NCBI GenBank assembly: GCA_006386115.1
Contig: VFIW01000033.1
Span: 186,001 to 250,000 of the forward strand
Length of the DNA stretch: 64,000 nucleotides
Source of the DNA: Globisporangium splendens
Lineage: Eukaryota; Oomycota; Peronosporomycetes; Pythiales; Pythiaceae
Reading direction: 5' to 3'
Shown here: positions 31,624 through 44,076 of the stretch, piece after piece
Layout of the letters: each line of letters opens with the position of its first letter
Position numbering within the stretch: the first letter of the stretch is position 1
Translations under genes and position numbers: made by a program
The notes under the pieces: model-generated
The model's database searches: none
Told to the model about the DNA's origin: nothing
Seen by the model: the letters and a program-made list of their open reading frames with translations, nothing else

Positions 31624-31950
31624 TCAAAGTACACTGACTGATCATCACTCCATCGTCACTGTAATTGAAAAAAGCCCAACTTATCATATAAAAACTGTTT
31701 CCTGTTTCTTCTCTCCTACAATTCCAACTCGAAGGCGTTTGAGTCAGCAAACTGACACTGAGTAACACAACATTGTTAGGAGATAAACGTAGCTCGCCTT
31801 GTTCCCCCATTGAGCTGAGCTACTGATCCGCGAGCGGTGTCACAAGAAAAGCTGCTGTATCCATCAAGATCTTCTTAGAAAAAGAGCATATATTGATGTA
31901 AATGTGTGGTCACATGCATTCCCCAGAGTAAGGCGACGCTGAGTCGGTTT

Positions 31951-34900
31951 TCACCGCCAGCGTTCCCGCCACACAATCTTTCGGCGCGATTGAAATGCAA
32001 ATTGGAGAATGTGACGCAGTACCCAGGAATCCAGCGCGTTACATGCCGGTACCATGCACTTGGGATGGCCCAAGACACTCAGAAACGCCGACTTGAGCGG
32101 AGCCGATGAGGGCAAGAGTTCACCCTGGAAAGTCCAATCCAAGTGATCCACCAATTCTGATGTCGGGTAATCCTCTGTCTGCCACCAGTCCAACTCGATG
32201 CGTTGAATAGTCTTACTTACTGCCAGCAAATGGAACAGCAACTCCAAACAATCGCGAGCGAGTGCTTGATTTCCTTGAATGCACAACTCTTGCAATGCCG
32301 GCCCCCGCGGTCGGTTCACGAGCACCTGAAGTAGTCGCTTGATAGCCTGCGTGCCAATACACGTTTCGTTCAGATTCAGTGAGAGCAGCGTGTCGCCAAG
32401 CGTTCCGTCCAAGGCTTTGAGCAAATAATTCATCGTCGAGTTTGAAATGTTGCTCTCCTCGAAACTCAACTGCTGCAACATCGCTGTGTCGTCATCGCAC
32501 ATTCCGTAGGAGAATCGGGACTGGTGTTGCTGAGGCAACCCGTTGTTGATATTTGGTCAGAAGTGGTATAATCTCTCTCCATTAGGCAAGCTGTCTGTAG
32601 TTGCTCGGAATCAGCAGTGTGTTCAATCTCGTCTTGCTCTTTGTGCTCAGCAGCAAGTTGAACGGAGTCAGTGACTTCGATTTGATCGGTGTCTTTATGC
32701 GGTAGAGCTCCGCTGTCGTCATGATGATTTGAGTCATTAGCGTCACGTGCGTTTGGCATTGCATTCGAAAGCAGCGACGGACGCTCAGCAAATGGATTGG
32801 AGCTGAAAAATGTTGGATCCGGGAACGACGTTGTAGCGCGGGAGGCAAAAGATTGAGTCGATTGCATTACAACACGACTACTGTCGTCGGCCGCGATAAT
32901 CTCCTCTAGATCCTCAGATGCGTGGATGTTCTCAGTCGGATGAGTTTGTTCCGAGGAAGACGCTTCTGTTGAGCGCGACGACACCCCGGGGATCGTGATC
33001 ACTGCCGCCAAGTCATATGCCACCCTTGAGACATCTTGTCGCTCATCCATGCGATCAGGCGCGGTGACTGCCGCGTTGAGTGCCGAGTCGACTGCATTTG
33101 CTTCCGCAAAACTCCCATCAAGCGCTGCTTTACCGGCTACCCCAACAGGTTGAGCGGAACACCAGATATCACGTGCTGGGTATTCTGAGGTGGTAAATCG
33201 CGCTCCAGATCCGTTTCTGCGTCGATTTTCGTGGACAACGTCGTGGCGCATTTCACGACCTGCTCGCTTTTAAAGCGTGTCAATTCATGGCCACTGGCTG
33301 AACTTGTGACATTTGCAGATCCACGACGAATGACTCGACGCGAACTTCCTTTCGTGTCCAACGCGAGCACTTCGAGTTTCGCCATGCATTTCCCGACATA
33401 AAACTCGATCGCGTGGCAAATTGCAGGCGCTTTGCTTGTTTGGAAGAGAAACTCATGATGCTGTGGGGAAAACATGCGTTGCTCTCAGTTGGGACGCCGC
33501 TGGACGACTTGCTCGCGGAAGTACTAAGGCAGCTCAAGAGGCAACACGCCTCGCCTTGCTGATGCACTACCGACCACTTCTGGATTTCTGTGAAATACCA
33601 ACTACAGATCTCCACTTCGCCTTCGTGCCCCGAGCATACGCACACACCATATGATGGGATCTCCAGCGTCGCTGCTTCGTGTCGAGTAAGCTGATATTGC
33701 GAACCTTGTGCTGTCGCCATCATTCTAACAGGGAACTTGATGCGTTTGTCGGGAGCCATGGCTGTGTGCTTCGCAACGTTGTCTGCAAGCACGTGCAACC
33801 AAGCCCCATACTCATCTCGCTCGGTAGCAGCAAACGTCCAGGTCCGGTAAAGCGTGACGACGTCAAACGCAAAAGACGTTGGGGCGTTGGTCGCCGACGA
33901 CTCGGGCCGAATGCAGATCACACTGCTTAGCTCGATCACGCGTCTCTCTTTGGGTGTATCCGTGACTCCGGGACAATGCGCGAGTTTATCGTAGTAGCAC
34001 AAGAACCCACCGACGGGGGTCTCAAAGAGTGCAACGTACTTCGCATTCCACGCTTTGGAGAGTTGGTACTTTTTGCCGCCATTGTTTCGTTTCAGCAATG
34101 AGCCATGGTATTTCAGCATCTTGATATAGTGCATCGAGTGAATAAGTGAGTGGGACGATGGCGTCGTCGACGGAAACGACCTGGCACTACCCTTGCTGAA
34201 AAACGCACCACGCTTGGACGGAGATCGTAGTGGTGATGCGAGCGACGCGGCATGCTCTTCACAGAAGCGCGAGCACGCACCACGCGTGATTGATACGCCG
34301 TAGCTGCTCTGACTCATCGAGTTCAAGTTGACACTACTGGAAGTAGACGCTTCGCTGGCGCGACCAGTGTTGTCGGTGTTCTCTGAATTATGCTGACAGC
34401 CAATGATCTGACAACGCGAATCAATATGCTGCTGGATGGCGTCCTTGTCTTCCAAATACGTTGACACACTGCCACGACGCAGCTCCACGGATGACGACTG
34501 GCGATGCACTCCACTGGATGATGGTAGATCCACTGCCATCTCTCGAAGCGAGGCGTCCTTGAACGTTCCGTGCTGAATGTGCCAGATCGCGTCTCGGATA
34601 TGCTGAGCCTCAAGACTCTGCAGCGCAATGTACGTTGGCTGTTTGGTGCCCGACCGACGGAGTCGCAATTCGAGCCGCGTTCCGATGGCCTCGCAACTCT
34701 CGGCGTTCTCAAAGAGGTATGAGAATAAGCATGCGCTGCAGTCGTGACAATCGGGAGACGGGAATACCGAGATGTGATGCAAGTCCAGTTTGAGCCCTCG
34801 GAGGTCATTGTTGATGGAGCACGTGAACGAGAGGCAGCCGTGGCGGCAGTACTCCACGCCAAGCCGCTCACGATAAACTGCGTTGCGCACTGGTCGTTGC

Positions 34901-35614
34901 TGTTGGAGCAGTTCGCGGCGTCTGGATGCTGGTAGAACTGGTGTTGTCTGGTTCTGGAGAGCAAGTGTAGCAGCAGAGAGCGAGGAAGTTGATGGTCGCC
35001 GTTGCTGGATCGTCGATGGTAAGGTTTTCCCTGCGAGAACGCCCATGTGCACGTGCTCTAGGCGTCTACGAAGCGCTGGGTTTCGAATGGTTTGGCTGAG
35101 CTGTTCTTCTAACTACGTAGCAGCATAGAGAAGAGTTTTCAGATGTGGCTTCGAAATTATTAATGACAGCAAAGATATATGCAACATACAAGCATCTACG
35201 CACCTGCGATAGCATCGAGAATAGGAACGACGCTGCTACACGGTCACTATCAAGCAGCACAAACGTGAGCGATTTCTCGCTGTGGTCCCACACGATTTCC
35301 TTGAGTCCCTCATATTAGGCTTCAAACAACACAGCTTCCGTCTCGAGCTCTGTTGCGGGTATTGCAGACACACCAGTCGCGCCAATCGTGAGCTTCACGT
35401 CTTGAGTTTCTCGATCCCCGGAGGGTACCGTGCTTGCTGTTGTTCGCATCTTGCGGTAATGCACGCCAGGCTCTTTCGTGGCCGAGACGCTTGATGTTGT
35501 TGTCCGTGCATCTTTCGCTGCGATATCTGCTGCTGTAATCATCGAGAACGACGACGAAGAGAACGATGTGCGTCTCTTGACTGTCAGCATTTTTGCGGAG
35601 AGAATCTTCTTCAT
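31951..35614 (-). pseudogene. PH-domain plus leucine-rich-repeat protein, broken by a stop and frameshifts
   Basis: Reading on the minus strand from ATG 35614: a Ser/Thr-rich exon; a TAA at about 35327 after EAVLFEA; then YEGLKEIVWDHSEKSLTFV in the same frame; a clean 91-nt intron (35203-35113); and a 600-residue frame containing a PH domain (YHGSLLKRNN...WNAKYVALFE...WTFAATERDEYGAWLHVL) and a second beta-rich domain (PVRMMATAQGSQYQLTRHEA...SWYFTEIQKWSVV). At about 33420 the frame must shift for EFYVGKCMAKLEVLALDTKG, again near 33150, and again near 32530 to reach leucine-rich repeats (LSLNLNETCIGTQAIKRLL) and the stop at 31951. All three shifts equal a one-base loss. A conserved cytosolic signalling or scaffold protein is implied, now probably dead. 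One-base assembly deletions are the alternative. Confidence 0.65.
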
Positions 35615-35867
35615 CTTGAAGCGCGACCGCCTCGTTGTTTCCTACAGCTTTGCTTCGCGTCTTCTCCTATGAGCAGAAACTCACACGGAATCTCGTTGAC
35701 CCCACAAGAGTTTGATGGAAAAATAACTGTGCGTGTTTGTGTGGGTGTGAGAGTCGGCGGCATCTGGTCAAGCACTCGGCTATCTATAGAGCATCAAGCA
35801 AAAATATGCCACCAGCAAAACGCCGGCAGAAAATCCCTCTCATTCTCATCATCTCTGGTAACGTTGG

Positions 35868-38800
35868 TCAACATTTTTCTTGCCTTGCTCTCTTTTTCGT
35901 CACGGACAGCTCTGTCTTTTCCTCCGCGTCTTCCTCTTCCTGCTCTCCCTCTTCCTGCTCTTCTTCCTCTTCATGTTTCGCTTCTTCTTCCGTCTCGCTA
36001 TCGTTCTCGCTATCGTCGTCGCTCGCAGCCTCCAGCTCTTCTTTCGAGATCGTCGTGCCATCGATGCGTCGGTTCTTCAACACACCCGTCGTGTACGCGT
36101 CCAGCACGCCGTTGGCGCTCGCAAGCTCTTCGCCTCGGTAGATCAGCCGCTCCAACAGTTTCTTCACCATCGGCACTTGAGATGCCGCCGACTGATCTTT
36201 GACCAGCTTGCCGTGCGCGCATAGCACTTGCATCCGCCGGGTCGCGACCTGGAGCTCGCTGATCAGCTTAATCACTCGCTCGTTGTGCGCCAGGAACTGC
36301 TCTTGCAGAAACGGCATCGCACGCAGGATCATCTCGATGAATTTGCGGCCGATCTTCAGCACCGACGCAACGATCATCGACTTCTGGAAACTCTTCGTCA
36401 TGCAAACGAGCAACTTGAAAAGCAGCACACCCTGGGTCAGGTAGTTGAACGCGAACTTGACATCGTTCGCTGCCAGATCCAGGCGGGAGGTGACAGCTAC
36501 CAGTGTGGTGAACATTACTCGATGGTACACGCCAACGGTCTTTTTATCGAGCGTTGGGTACGCCTCCACGCGCTTCCCGTTGTGTTCCAGCAGCTCTAAA
36601 AAGCCGTCGAGAGCGAGCGTCTGGATGCTGTCCAAGACGACTGCACTGTGGTGGAGGTAACCGTTGAGAAACACTTCCAGATGCGCATTCTTGTACACAA
36701 ACTTCGCGTCGCCGTTCGACCAATCCCTCTGCAGATACGACAGCGCCAAGCCACTGATCTTTGCTGCGATGGCGCTTGTCAGGCTTGCACGCTGTTGCTG
36801 TGCGCCATTCAAGTCGATCGATGAGACCTTGGACAGCACTTGGTCGGCGTCGAAACCATATCCGAACGACAGGATGGAAGTTAAACACTTGAGTAGCGCG
36901 ACTGCAAAGTCCAGGTTGTCGCCCACGACGCGGTGGTACCGACTGATCACTTTGAAGCACTTCTTGACAATCTGTTTCAGCGAAAAGAAAAACAATAGCA
37001 ACATCAGATTCACTAAGTCAGTGTGGACACTCGGCTGCAATATCGCAATTACGAGGCAGTACCTGCTGCAGAAGATCTGGGTCTTGCTCTGTGTAGTCCA
37101 CGCACTCCTCGCTCGGCAAGATCAGGGCTTGCAGTTGCTGAACTTTGCTGATACTGGGAGCATCAGCATCCTCACTCTCGATGCCATGACGAATCGCTGC
37201 GGTCACGACTTTCAGATACTCTGTGAGGATCCCTTTGTATTGCACCACACGAGTGTCCACCTCGAGTCTATCGATGTCCGCATCCGCGCCAAGTTGCGCT
37301 TGGTCGTGTTCCGTTGCAGCCAGCACGTGAGCCGCAAAGCGCCCGACTGCCTGCAAGACTCCACTTCCGTGGTACGCGTCCAGTAGTTTGTCAACCGTTT
37401 GCGTTTCCTGCTGATGCTCCAATAACAAGTCGTCGCCGTTTGTTGCTTGTCCCGACACTCGAGCCCAGAACCCAACGGACGCTTTTTTCTTCTTTTCATC
37501 GCTGCAGCAACGCTGGACGTGGTGCTCAAGGAGCGAGAACAGAAACTGAATGAGTGGTGTCTCCATCGGTAATGCTCCATTGGCCTGCGCGTCCCGAGAA
37601 GAAGGCGCTTGCATGGCCGCATCAGCAGGCTGCAGCCGTGGAGATATCAGAATATTCACGACCTCGGGTCTCAGTGGAATGAAACTCTGCTTGATGAGCA
37701 GCTTGCGCTCTTCCATGTTTGAAATCTTCTTCGCTGGGAGTCGGCTCGGTTTCTTCTTCCCTCCACTCGCCTTTACCACACTATGAGACGGAGGATTCGC
37801 CGCGCTGACCTTAGAGCTCCCCGGTGGCGTGAACGATGGACAGGATGATAAAATGTCGTCCAGCAAAATCGACTCCAGTAGCGAAAGGTTTTCGAGGCGC
37901 TCGGCGACTTTCGCGACGTAGTAGTCTTTCGTCTCGCACGCAAAGAAGTTCAAAATGGATCGAATCCAGTTGATCGCGTGCCATAAAGTAGAGCAAATCG
38001 CGTTTTGCACGTTGGGATCAAGTCCACTCAGTTCCTCAAGTGCAGAGCGCCTGTGCAAAAAAGTCCACAGCATCAGTGAGAGAAAACCAGTCAGGCTGCC
38101 AACCAACACAACAAAAAGCGCAGCTACAGTCCAACGTACTCCATCATTTGCACTGGGCACACGAGCACGCATTCGACCTCCGTGAGTTGTTTCTTCGTTC
38201 TGGCGCACGAGAGCAGCAGCGCGATCAACGAGCTGAGATACAACAGAGATTGCTGGTCCGCCAAATGCGGCGATACCACCAAATCGAAGATTTTGAGGTA
38301 TACTGGCGACAACTGGTCATTGACAGACACAATTCGAAGTTGCAGATGTGTCAACATTTATAGCAAGCACTGAGCATAAACAAATGAAAGAAAACGGGCA
38401 TACCTTGTCGTCCAGACCAACCCAAAGATCCGTCTTCACGGCTCCGTCGAGCACCACTTTCGTGTACGTGCCGTCGTCTTTCTTCTTGACATCGAAATCG
38501 TCCATGAACCGGTTCAGCAGGACCTCGGAATAGTAGTCCGAGAAAACCTCGACCAGCATCCCTCCGTATTGATCGGCATCCACGCTTGCGACAAACAGAT
38601 CGAGTTCTCGCAGCATGAAGCTCAGGCATTTCGGATACGTCATGCAGCTTTCGTGGAGCTCCACGAGGCTGCGGCTGAAAAGTTTGCCCACTTGAACATC
38701 CGACAATCGGGTAACAGCGCTGGACTGCGAAAGACGGCTTGCTCGAGGATCATCATTGCTTGACGACTTGCTAGCAGCTTCGGCGCTCTCCCGAACGAAC

Positions 38801-40657
38801 GTTAGTAACCGCTTGATGCGTGACACAGCGGCGATGATCCCGAAGCATCGATAGCGCGTATCTTGATGGTACGCCTGCTTCCGCAGCGTGTTGCACAGAT
38901 CCGGATCCTCATGTCCACCGATCGCGAAGAGAATGTCGTAGATCTTGCGCACTTCGTCTGCGCTGCAGTTCTCCATTGTGTCCAGCATCTGCTTGAGCGC
39001 AGGGAGAAATATGCGTAATCGCTCACGTCGTTGGGATGGCGACTGTGCGTACGTGCCTCTGCCATTCCGGCAGTTGTCGTGAAAGGAGATCTTCGGCGAG
39101 ACGAGCGCGATGAATGCACCGAACGCAGCATGTTTGGACAGCGCTGCTCGAGACAAGCAGTGACCCAGTAGTGCGGACACAATCTGCGAAACACACATAC
39201 ATAAATGAACGAACTCATCAGCACGAATAGTCAATGGTCGAGGTGTTTTGAATAACAAATTGGCGTACCTCTCCCTGGTAAAACACCGTCTGGCTGTTGC
39301 TCGCTTCGTCGCCACTGCGCGTCGAGAATTCCTCAAACAACAGCTCGTAGAGCACGCTCCCCATGCTCAGACACGCGTCGTCGCTCGTCTGCGAGAGCAG
39401 CATGGACCCGAGCTGCAAGAGCGACGAAAAGTACGCCTTGAGCGCATTCGCGTGCGATTGGACGCATCGGATCATCAACTCGACGCTGAGAACGCGGGTG
39501 TGCACTTTCTTCTTGAGCAGCTTCACCATCTTGTCTTGGTGCTTTGGGATCGAGTGCGCGCCAATGAGAACCCACACGTCGAGCAGCCGCAATGGCGACA
39601 CTCCCGGTCCAGTCGCTTGGATCTTGGTGACAAACATTTTCAGGAGCTCTTCGCGAAAGTAGAACCCCTGCACAATGCTGCCGAGGATCAGCGCTTCTTC
39701 GTTGCCTCCACTGCTGCTGTGAGCACTGCTGGCGTCTTCGAACGCCAACGTGGCGCTGAGTTTGTCTCGCAGTTGGTCGACAATGTCGTCCATGTTGGTC
39801 GCGGGTGCTTCCTGCACCAGGTACTTCACGATCGCCGGCAGATCAGTCAGCGGCGACGAGTCCAAGCGCTCGAGCACGCACTGCACCACGCTCGCGGTTT
39901 GCTCGTTGAGAACATTGAAGTTTCCCAGCGCCTCGATGCAGCACACGACGAGACCAGCGTCCGAGCGGATAAGGTCCAAGAGCGCGTCCACGACGATCTA
40001 TACAAACAGCATACGCATATATAGAGGAGTTAGAAGAAAAAAAGAGAGCGCGTTCGTGGCATATAAGAGAATGCGTACGCACCAAGCCGTCTTCGTCGCT
40101 CGCGATCTCGGGCAGGATGTAGATCACGTCGCGCTGCAGACTCGGCGAGAACGCCGGCAGCGCGCCAAGGAGCTTCTCCAGTAGCTGCTGCGAGTCGACC
40201 ACGAGGTCCATCCACCGCAGCTCGCGCAGGATGAGCTTTGGGATGTTCTTCTCCATCAACTGCGCGTCCAACTCGGCCGAAAACTCGGAAAGCTGCCAAC
40301 AGAATGGACAGATTTGCATGTTCCTTAGCACAGCAGCTGTATGCGACGCAATGGGACACAGAACATTACCTTTTCGAGCAGCAGATCCACCATCTTGGGC
40401 TGCAGCACCTCCTCGCGCAGCAGGATGCCGATGAAGCTCGCCTGCGTCTCGTAGAGCCCGCCGAGTCCGATGCTGAGCATGAGCAGCAGCAGCTCCTGCT
40501 CCGCCAGGAAGCCCTCGAGCTCCTCCAGGAACACGCGCACGGCCGGCGCATCCGGGTCGCCACCCAGCTTCGCCTGCACCGTGCGGTGCACGCTCGCCTC
40601 GCAGCCGCTCTCCTTGTACACCTGCCACACGCGCGCGAGCGTCCCCGTCGGCGCCAT
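35868..40657 (-). CDS. FANCD2: Fanconi anaemia group D2 protein homologue (FANCD2), 7 exons
   Basis: Exons (minus strand): 40657-40370, 40292-40083, 39997-39269, 39183-38404, 38312-38140, 38050-37063 and 36971-35868. Introns are 77-91 nt, all phases fit, and the product is about 1,423 residues, close to the animal length (about 1,450). Family marks include KMVDLLLEK in exon 1, NIPKLILRELRWMDLVVDSQQLLEKLLGALPAFSPSLQRDVIYILPEIASDEDG in pieces across exon 2, the helical repeats of exons 3-4, CSTLWHAINWIRSILNFF in exon 6, and LISELQVATRRMQVLCAHGK...VPMVKKLLERLIYRGEELASANGV in exon 7. The C-terminus is very acidic. FANCD2 is monoubiquitinated with FANCI to clamp DNA during crosslink repair; I did not locate the acceptor Lys with confidence. 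No breaks were found. Confidence 0.92.
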
Positions 40658-41032
40658 TTTCCTATAATGGAATGGATGGGAGCGCTATCTAAGGGGTGTT
40701 GCCCTTGCAGCTAGTGACAGCATATATTGCAATTCGGCAATCAATGAGCAAGTAGGAAATCGATAGATGTCAATCAAGTATTAATTGATTGTCATTGCAG
40801 CCGCTGTTGACAATTTCAATTACTCCAGATTGTTCGCAGTCCTCATTGCTGGACTGCGGCGCTTAGAAGAGTTGTGTGCATGACCTTCGGTCTCGAGGTG
40901 AAAGCGCTACAGACTCGCTTGGTTCTGTTGTGAGCGCACACATGCAATCAGAGCATGGAAACCAATTGTGGATTTTGATGCGCTAATTGTCTCACCAATA
41001 ACATCCAATTGCGAGTTTGCTGAACAATATAC

Positions 41033-41181
41033 TGAACCCTTTCTCACAAGAACAGACGGTTGACAGACGGGTCAAATGATTTGACCCGTCTGTGTGGTCT
41101 TATTTAGCTCACCCGAATCTGACAACTGAGCATCATCAATTCAACAAAATTGTCCAAAGCAACAACGAATTGCACTCACCA
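41033..41181 (-). repeat. Small interspersed element, copy B, with perfect 15-bp palindrome arms
   Basis: This is the reverse-oriented relative of 28002-28175 (shared GAGAAAGGGTT end, shared CAATTTTGTTGAATTGATGA-type middle, shared TGCAATA end). It contains a perfect inverted repeat: ACAGACGGGTCAAAT at 41063-41077, one central G at 41078, and the complement at 41079-41093. No matching target duplication is seen on this copy. Confidence 0.6.
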
Positions 41182-41204
41182 AATTTGTATTGCATGAGAG
41201 AGAG

Positions 41205-41400
41205 AGAGAATTCTATTCTATTTATGATCTTCATGCAGTTTGAGAATTCCGGAGTCTCATTGACACTGCTGACAGTGAGATGTTTCTGAGTTTTGACGTT
41301 GTGGCATTGATATCATTGCCGAGTAGAGCTGCGACTTGAGACACAAGAACTTGATCACTCCCCCGCCATTCGTCGGTGAGTTCCTCCGCATTCAGTTGCT
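41205..41400 (-). mobile_element. Short LINE 3'-end fragment
   Basis: This stretch is closely similar to 44672-44860, the 3' end of another LINE fragment: both have CTTCATGCAGTTTGAGAATTCCGGAGTCTC and CTGCGACTTG on the plus strand (given here in shorter pieces: CTTCATGCAGTTTGAGAATT, then CCGGAGTCTC). Both end in a (GA)n/(CT)n run at the element's 3' side (41199-41212 and 44660-44671). Confidence 0.65.
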
Positions 41401-41835
41401 AGATTGTATCCTCGCAACGAAGATAAGAGAGCACACTACTCTAAAAGCTTGCTCGCAGTGTCAAGCCGAGCGAGCGGAAGCTGCTTGGACGCGTGTACGA
41501 AACGTGGCAGAAGACGCGGAGCCAGCTGTTGCAGTTCTGAACGCGGTCGTGGACCTGTTGGTGCGCACGAAGATGCTGTCACCGATCCGTGCGCTCGTGA
41601 CATTCCAGCCAATTCGCCATGACACCAAGCCGTCCAGCCATCCGCTTCGATGACCCCGTGCTGAAACAAGCGCCTCGAAGCACCACGTGATTAACAGCAG
41701 CAGCAATGGCGCTGATACATATGGAAGCACGTACGCGGTTTGTGAACTCGCTCGAGTTGGAGGACGACGTGCGCCAAGCGCTCGCGGGTCGTCAACACGA
41801 ACTCGAGCATACACACAGCCAACGCGACGAGCGTC

Positions 41836-42261
41836 GTGGGTAACTCGATCGACATCGTGCAGGCGGGTCACTCGAAGACCGACTTTGACTTCTTCGAGTA
41901 CGCCAGCAAATGCTTTGACGCGTTCGACGCGCAGAAGAGCTACTTCTTTGCCTAAGGGGTAAGAAGGATAATGACACTACAGAAGCAAAGCGATTGACCT
42001 AGCAAACTGAATGGTATGTGGCAGCATTGTGTGTATGTGGATGAAAGGAAACCAAAGATAATGAGCCCGAGATGGTGATCTGGAGCAAAATCTGCCATGC
42101 GACGCGAACGCGAAGAGCTGCATTGCACGCACAGAAGTGCTCGAGGTGTACAGCATGAACGGCGCGTCCGCGACGACTAACGGCTTCGTTCTGCTGGTGT
42201 TGGGTCTCGCGTTTCGACTGATTGGCTTTGTCGCGTTGTGGGCGAATGCGAAAGGCAAGTA
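41836..42261 (+). pseudogene. Gene remnants, the last one an ABCG-type transporter C-terminus
   Basis: From about 42118 a frame reads CIARTEVLEVYSMNGASATT then NGFVLLVLGLAFRLIGFVALW and ends ANAKGK at 42261. This matches the end of ABCG half-transporters: a short extracellular loop, one last membrane helix and a basic tail. No ABC domain or earlier helices are seen nearby. A separate frame at about 41836-41956 (NATSVVGNSIDIVQAGHSKT then DFDFFEYASKCFDAF, ending at TAA) looks coding but I do not recognise it. Further upstream, ERAEAAWTRVRNVAEDAEPA (41465-) is similar debris. I read these as relics, not working genes. Confidence 0.5.
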
Positions 42262-42833
42262 ATAAACGCTTGAAGTATATGGGAGAGCTGCTACAGATCC
42301 TCGTGCGCTTGCGTCTATTCCTTTTGCCTTGAAGAGAGATACTTTCGCTTGCAGTAATTAATGTACATGCATAGATTAATACATATCAAGCGCACATTCA
42401 CAGCGCAATACGTGGATGAGCTCTAGCTCAAGAAATCAATTGCAAAGTTCTTACTCGTCACTGTCGCGCCGATCTTGGCGCCTTGACGTTCTAGGTTTGG
42501 CGCTTGGTCGCTTCTCTCCCTACTTCTAAAAATCAAGGCACAAACGACGTAAACGCAGTGGCATGAGCCAAGTCTGGCGAGATGTACTACTACTTGCTTC
42601 TCATTGAAGTCGTGGTGGGCGAAATGTACTGGACCCAGATGAAGTGCTTTGGCACACACCAACTTGAGTGAAGATGGTGAGGTGAACAATCAGGTCCCGC
42701 ACGACACTCAGGACTCCGAGCGTTTTGGAGTCTCAATGATGCAACTGGACATTTTCGGCGCATTGATGGAATGTGAAAGTTCACATATTCTCAAGACAAC
42801 TAAAGGGAGATCATCAACGTTCAATACTGGCAA

Positions 42834-44076
42834 CTAATCCGCAGCAGGTGTCATACTATAATAGTCCTCCCAGACCTTCTCAATTTGTTTCGACTTCCAC
42901 TCAATGCACTTGCAGAATATCTTGGGATTCGTCACATGCACACAAGTTCTCATCTCCATACTATCCTCCGACACAATAGTGCCTTCCTTCAAACGAATGG
43001 CAATACGCCGACCGTAGTCAGGATCCAATGCTTTCACTAGCAGCTTCACCTCGTATCTGTCGTCCTTCACTGGACTCGGCGATACAGATTCGACGAAAAT
43101 GTTCATCACTAGGACAGCAACACTCAATCCGTCGTAAAAGCCGTGCATATCCCGAGATAGAGCAAGTCGATTGTTTTGGTCACGATCATAACTGTGATAG
43201 GTTGGGTACTCACGGCAATGCTCCCTTGACATCAGGTGACAGCTTTCTGCTTTTCCGAGCTTCCCAAAACATTTTTCATCTTCGATGCGTTGATATTGGA
43301 ACTCTTCAGTCATCACGTCAACAATCGAAGTATTTGCTGAAAGAGATGACATCGTATCTTGCGGGGATTCTGATTCTTGCGGGACATAATCCCTTAAGAA
43401 AATTCGGCACAATTGGTTTCGCGTTTGCAAGATTTGGATGACGTTTGCCGTGGCTTTCTGTCCATTAAGAGGAGAGCCAATAGTTACAAGTTCGCTGAGA
43501 ACTCGACTTTGAAAGTACAAGGCATCCCTCTCAGTACACAATAACGCCTGTCAATCAGACCAAACACTACTAAAAACAACACTAAACCACTTACTTGTTT
43601 CAAAAAGAATGTGAATCCGCAACGTCGTGTCCTCATACCACAGGGTCATATCTTTATCGTCAGAGCGAAAGCTTGGGTCGTAGTAGCCAAGGTTCGAATC
43701 GGCTAACCGGTAGAGTCTGCAGCGAACCCCTTTCGTGTTGAGAGCGTTCTCAATCATACCGCCGACCAACCATATAACACTTTGCTGCTCTTTCGTCGGC
43801 GCTTCCACAACGATCGTATCGCTGTCTGACGAGCCATACGTCCCGAGAGCAGCACCTGGTGTCAGCGGGTGCTTCTTCTCGTTGAATGCCGCTCTGTTCG
43901 AGTAAATGCGGAGGTCAGATGGAGTAATTCCTGCGAGGTGGCTGTCGGCATACACTTTCTTCACTTCCTTTCGGAAATCGTCAACGACATCTCCCCCTCG
44001 CCAATCGGACAGACGCTGCCGATGTGAGCGCATTTCCACTTGCATCTACCAGAAGGAGCCACACCCTTTGCGCCAT
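42834..44076 (-). pseudogene. Crinkler-like protein: ubiquitin-like header plus HNH nuclease domain (one-base frameshift)
   Basis: ATG 44076 starts MAQRVWLLLVDASGNAL, the beginning of a crinkler-type header. In a run of five G (about 44000 on the plus strand, CCCCC) one extra base shifts the frame. It resumes as DVVDDFRKEVKKVYADSHLA and SDSDTIVVEAPTKEQ, the usual end of that header. A 67-nt intron (43594-43528) is predicted. The C-terminal domain has CHLMSREHC, then DRDQNNRLALSRDMHGFYDG, the Cys/His...Asn...His pattern of HNH_2 nucleases. Crinkler-like proteins are intracellular effectors or housekeeping factors; no secretion signal is visible here. Either a pseudogene by one base or an intact gene with a homopolymer error. 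The stop is at 42834. Confidence 0.6.
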
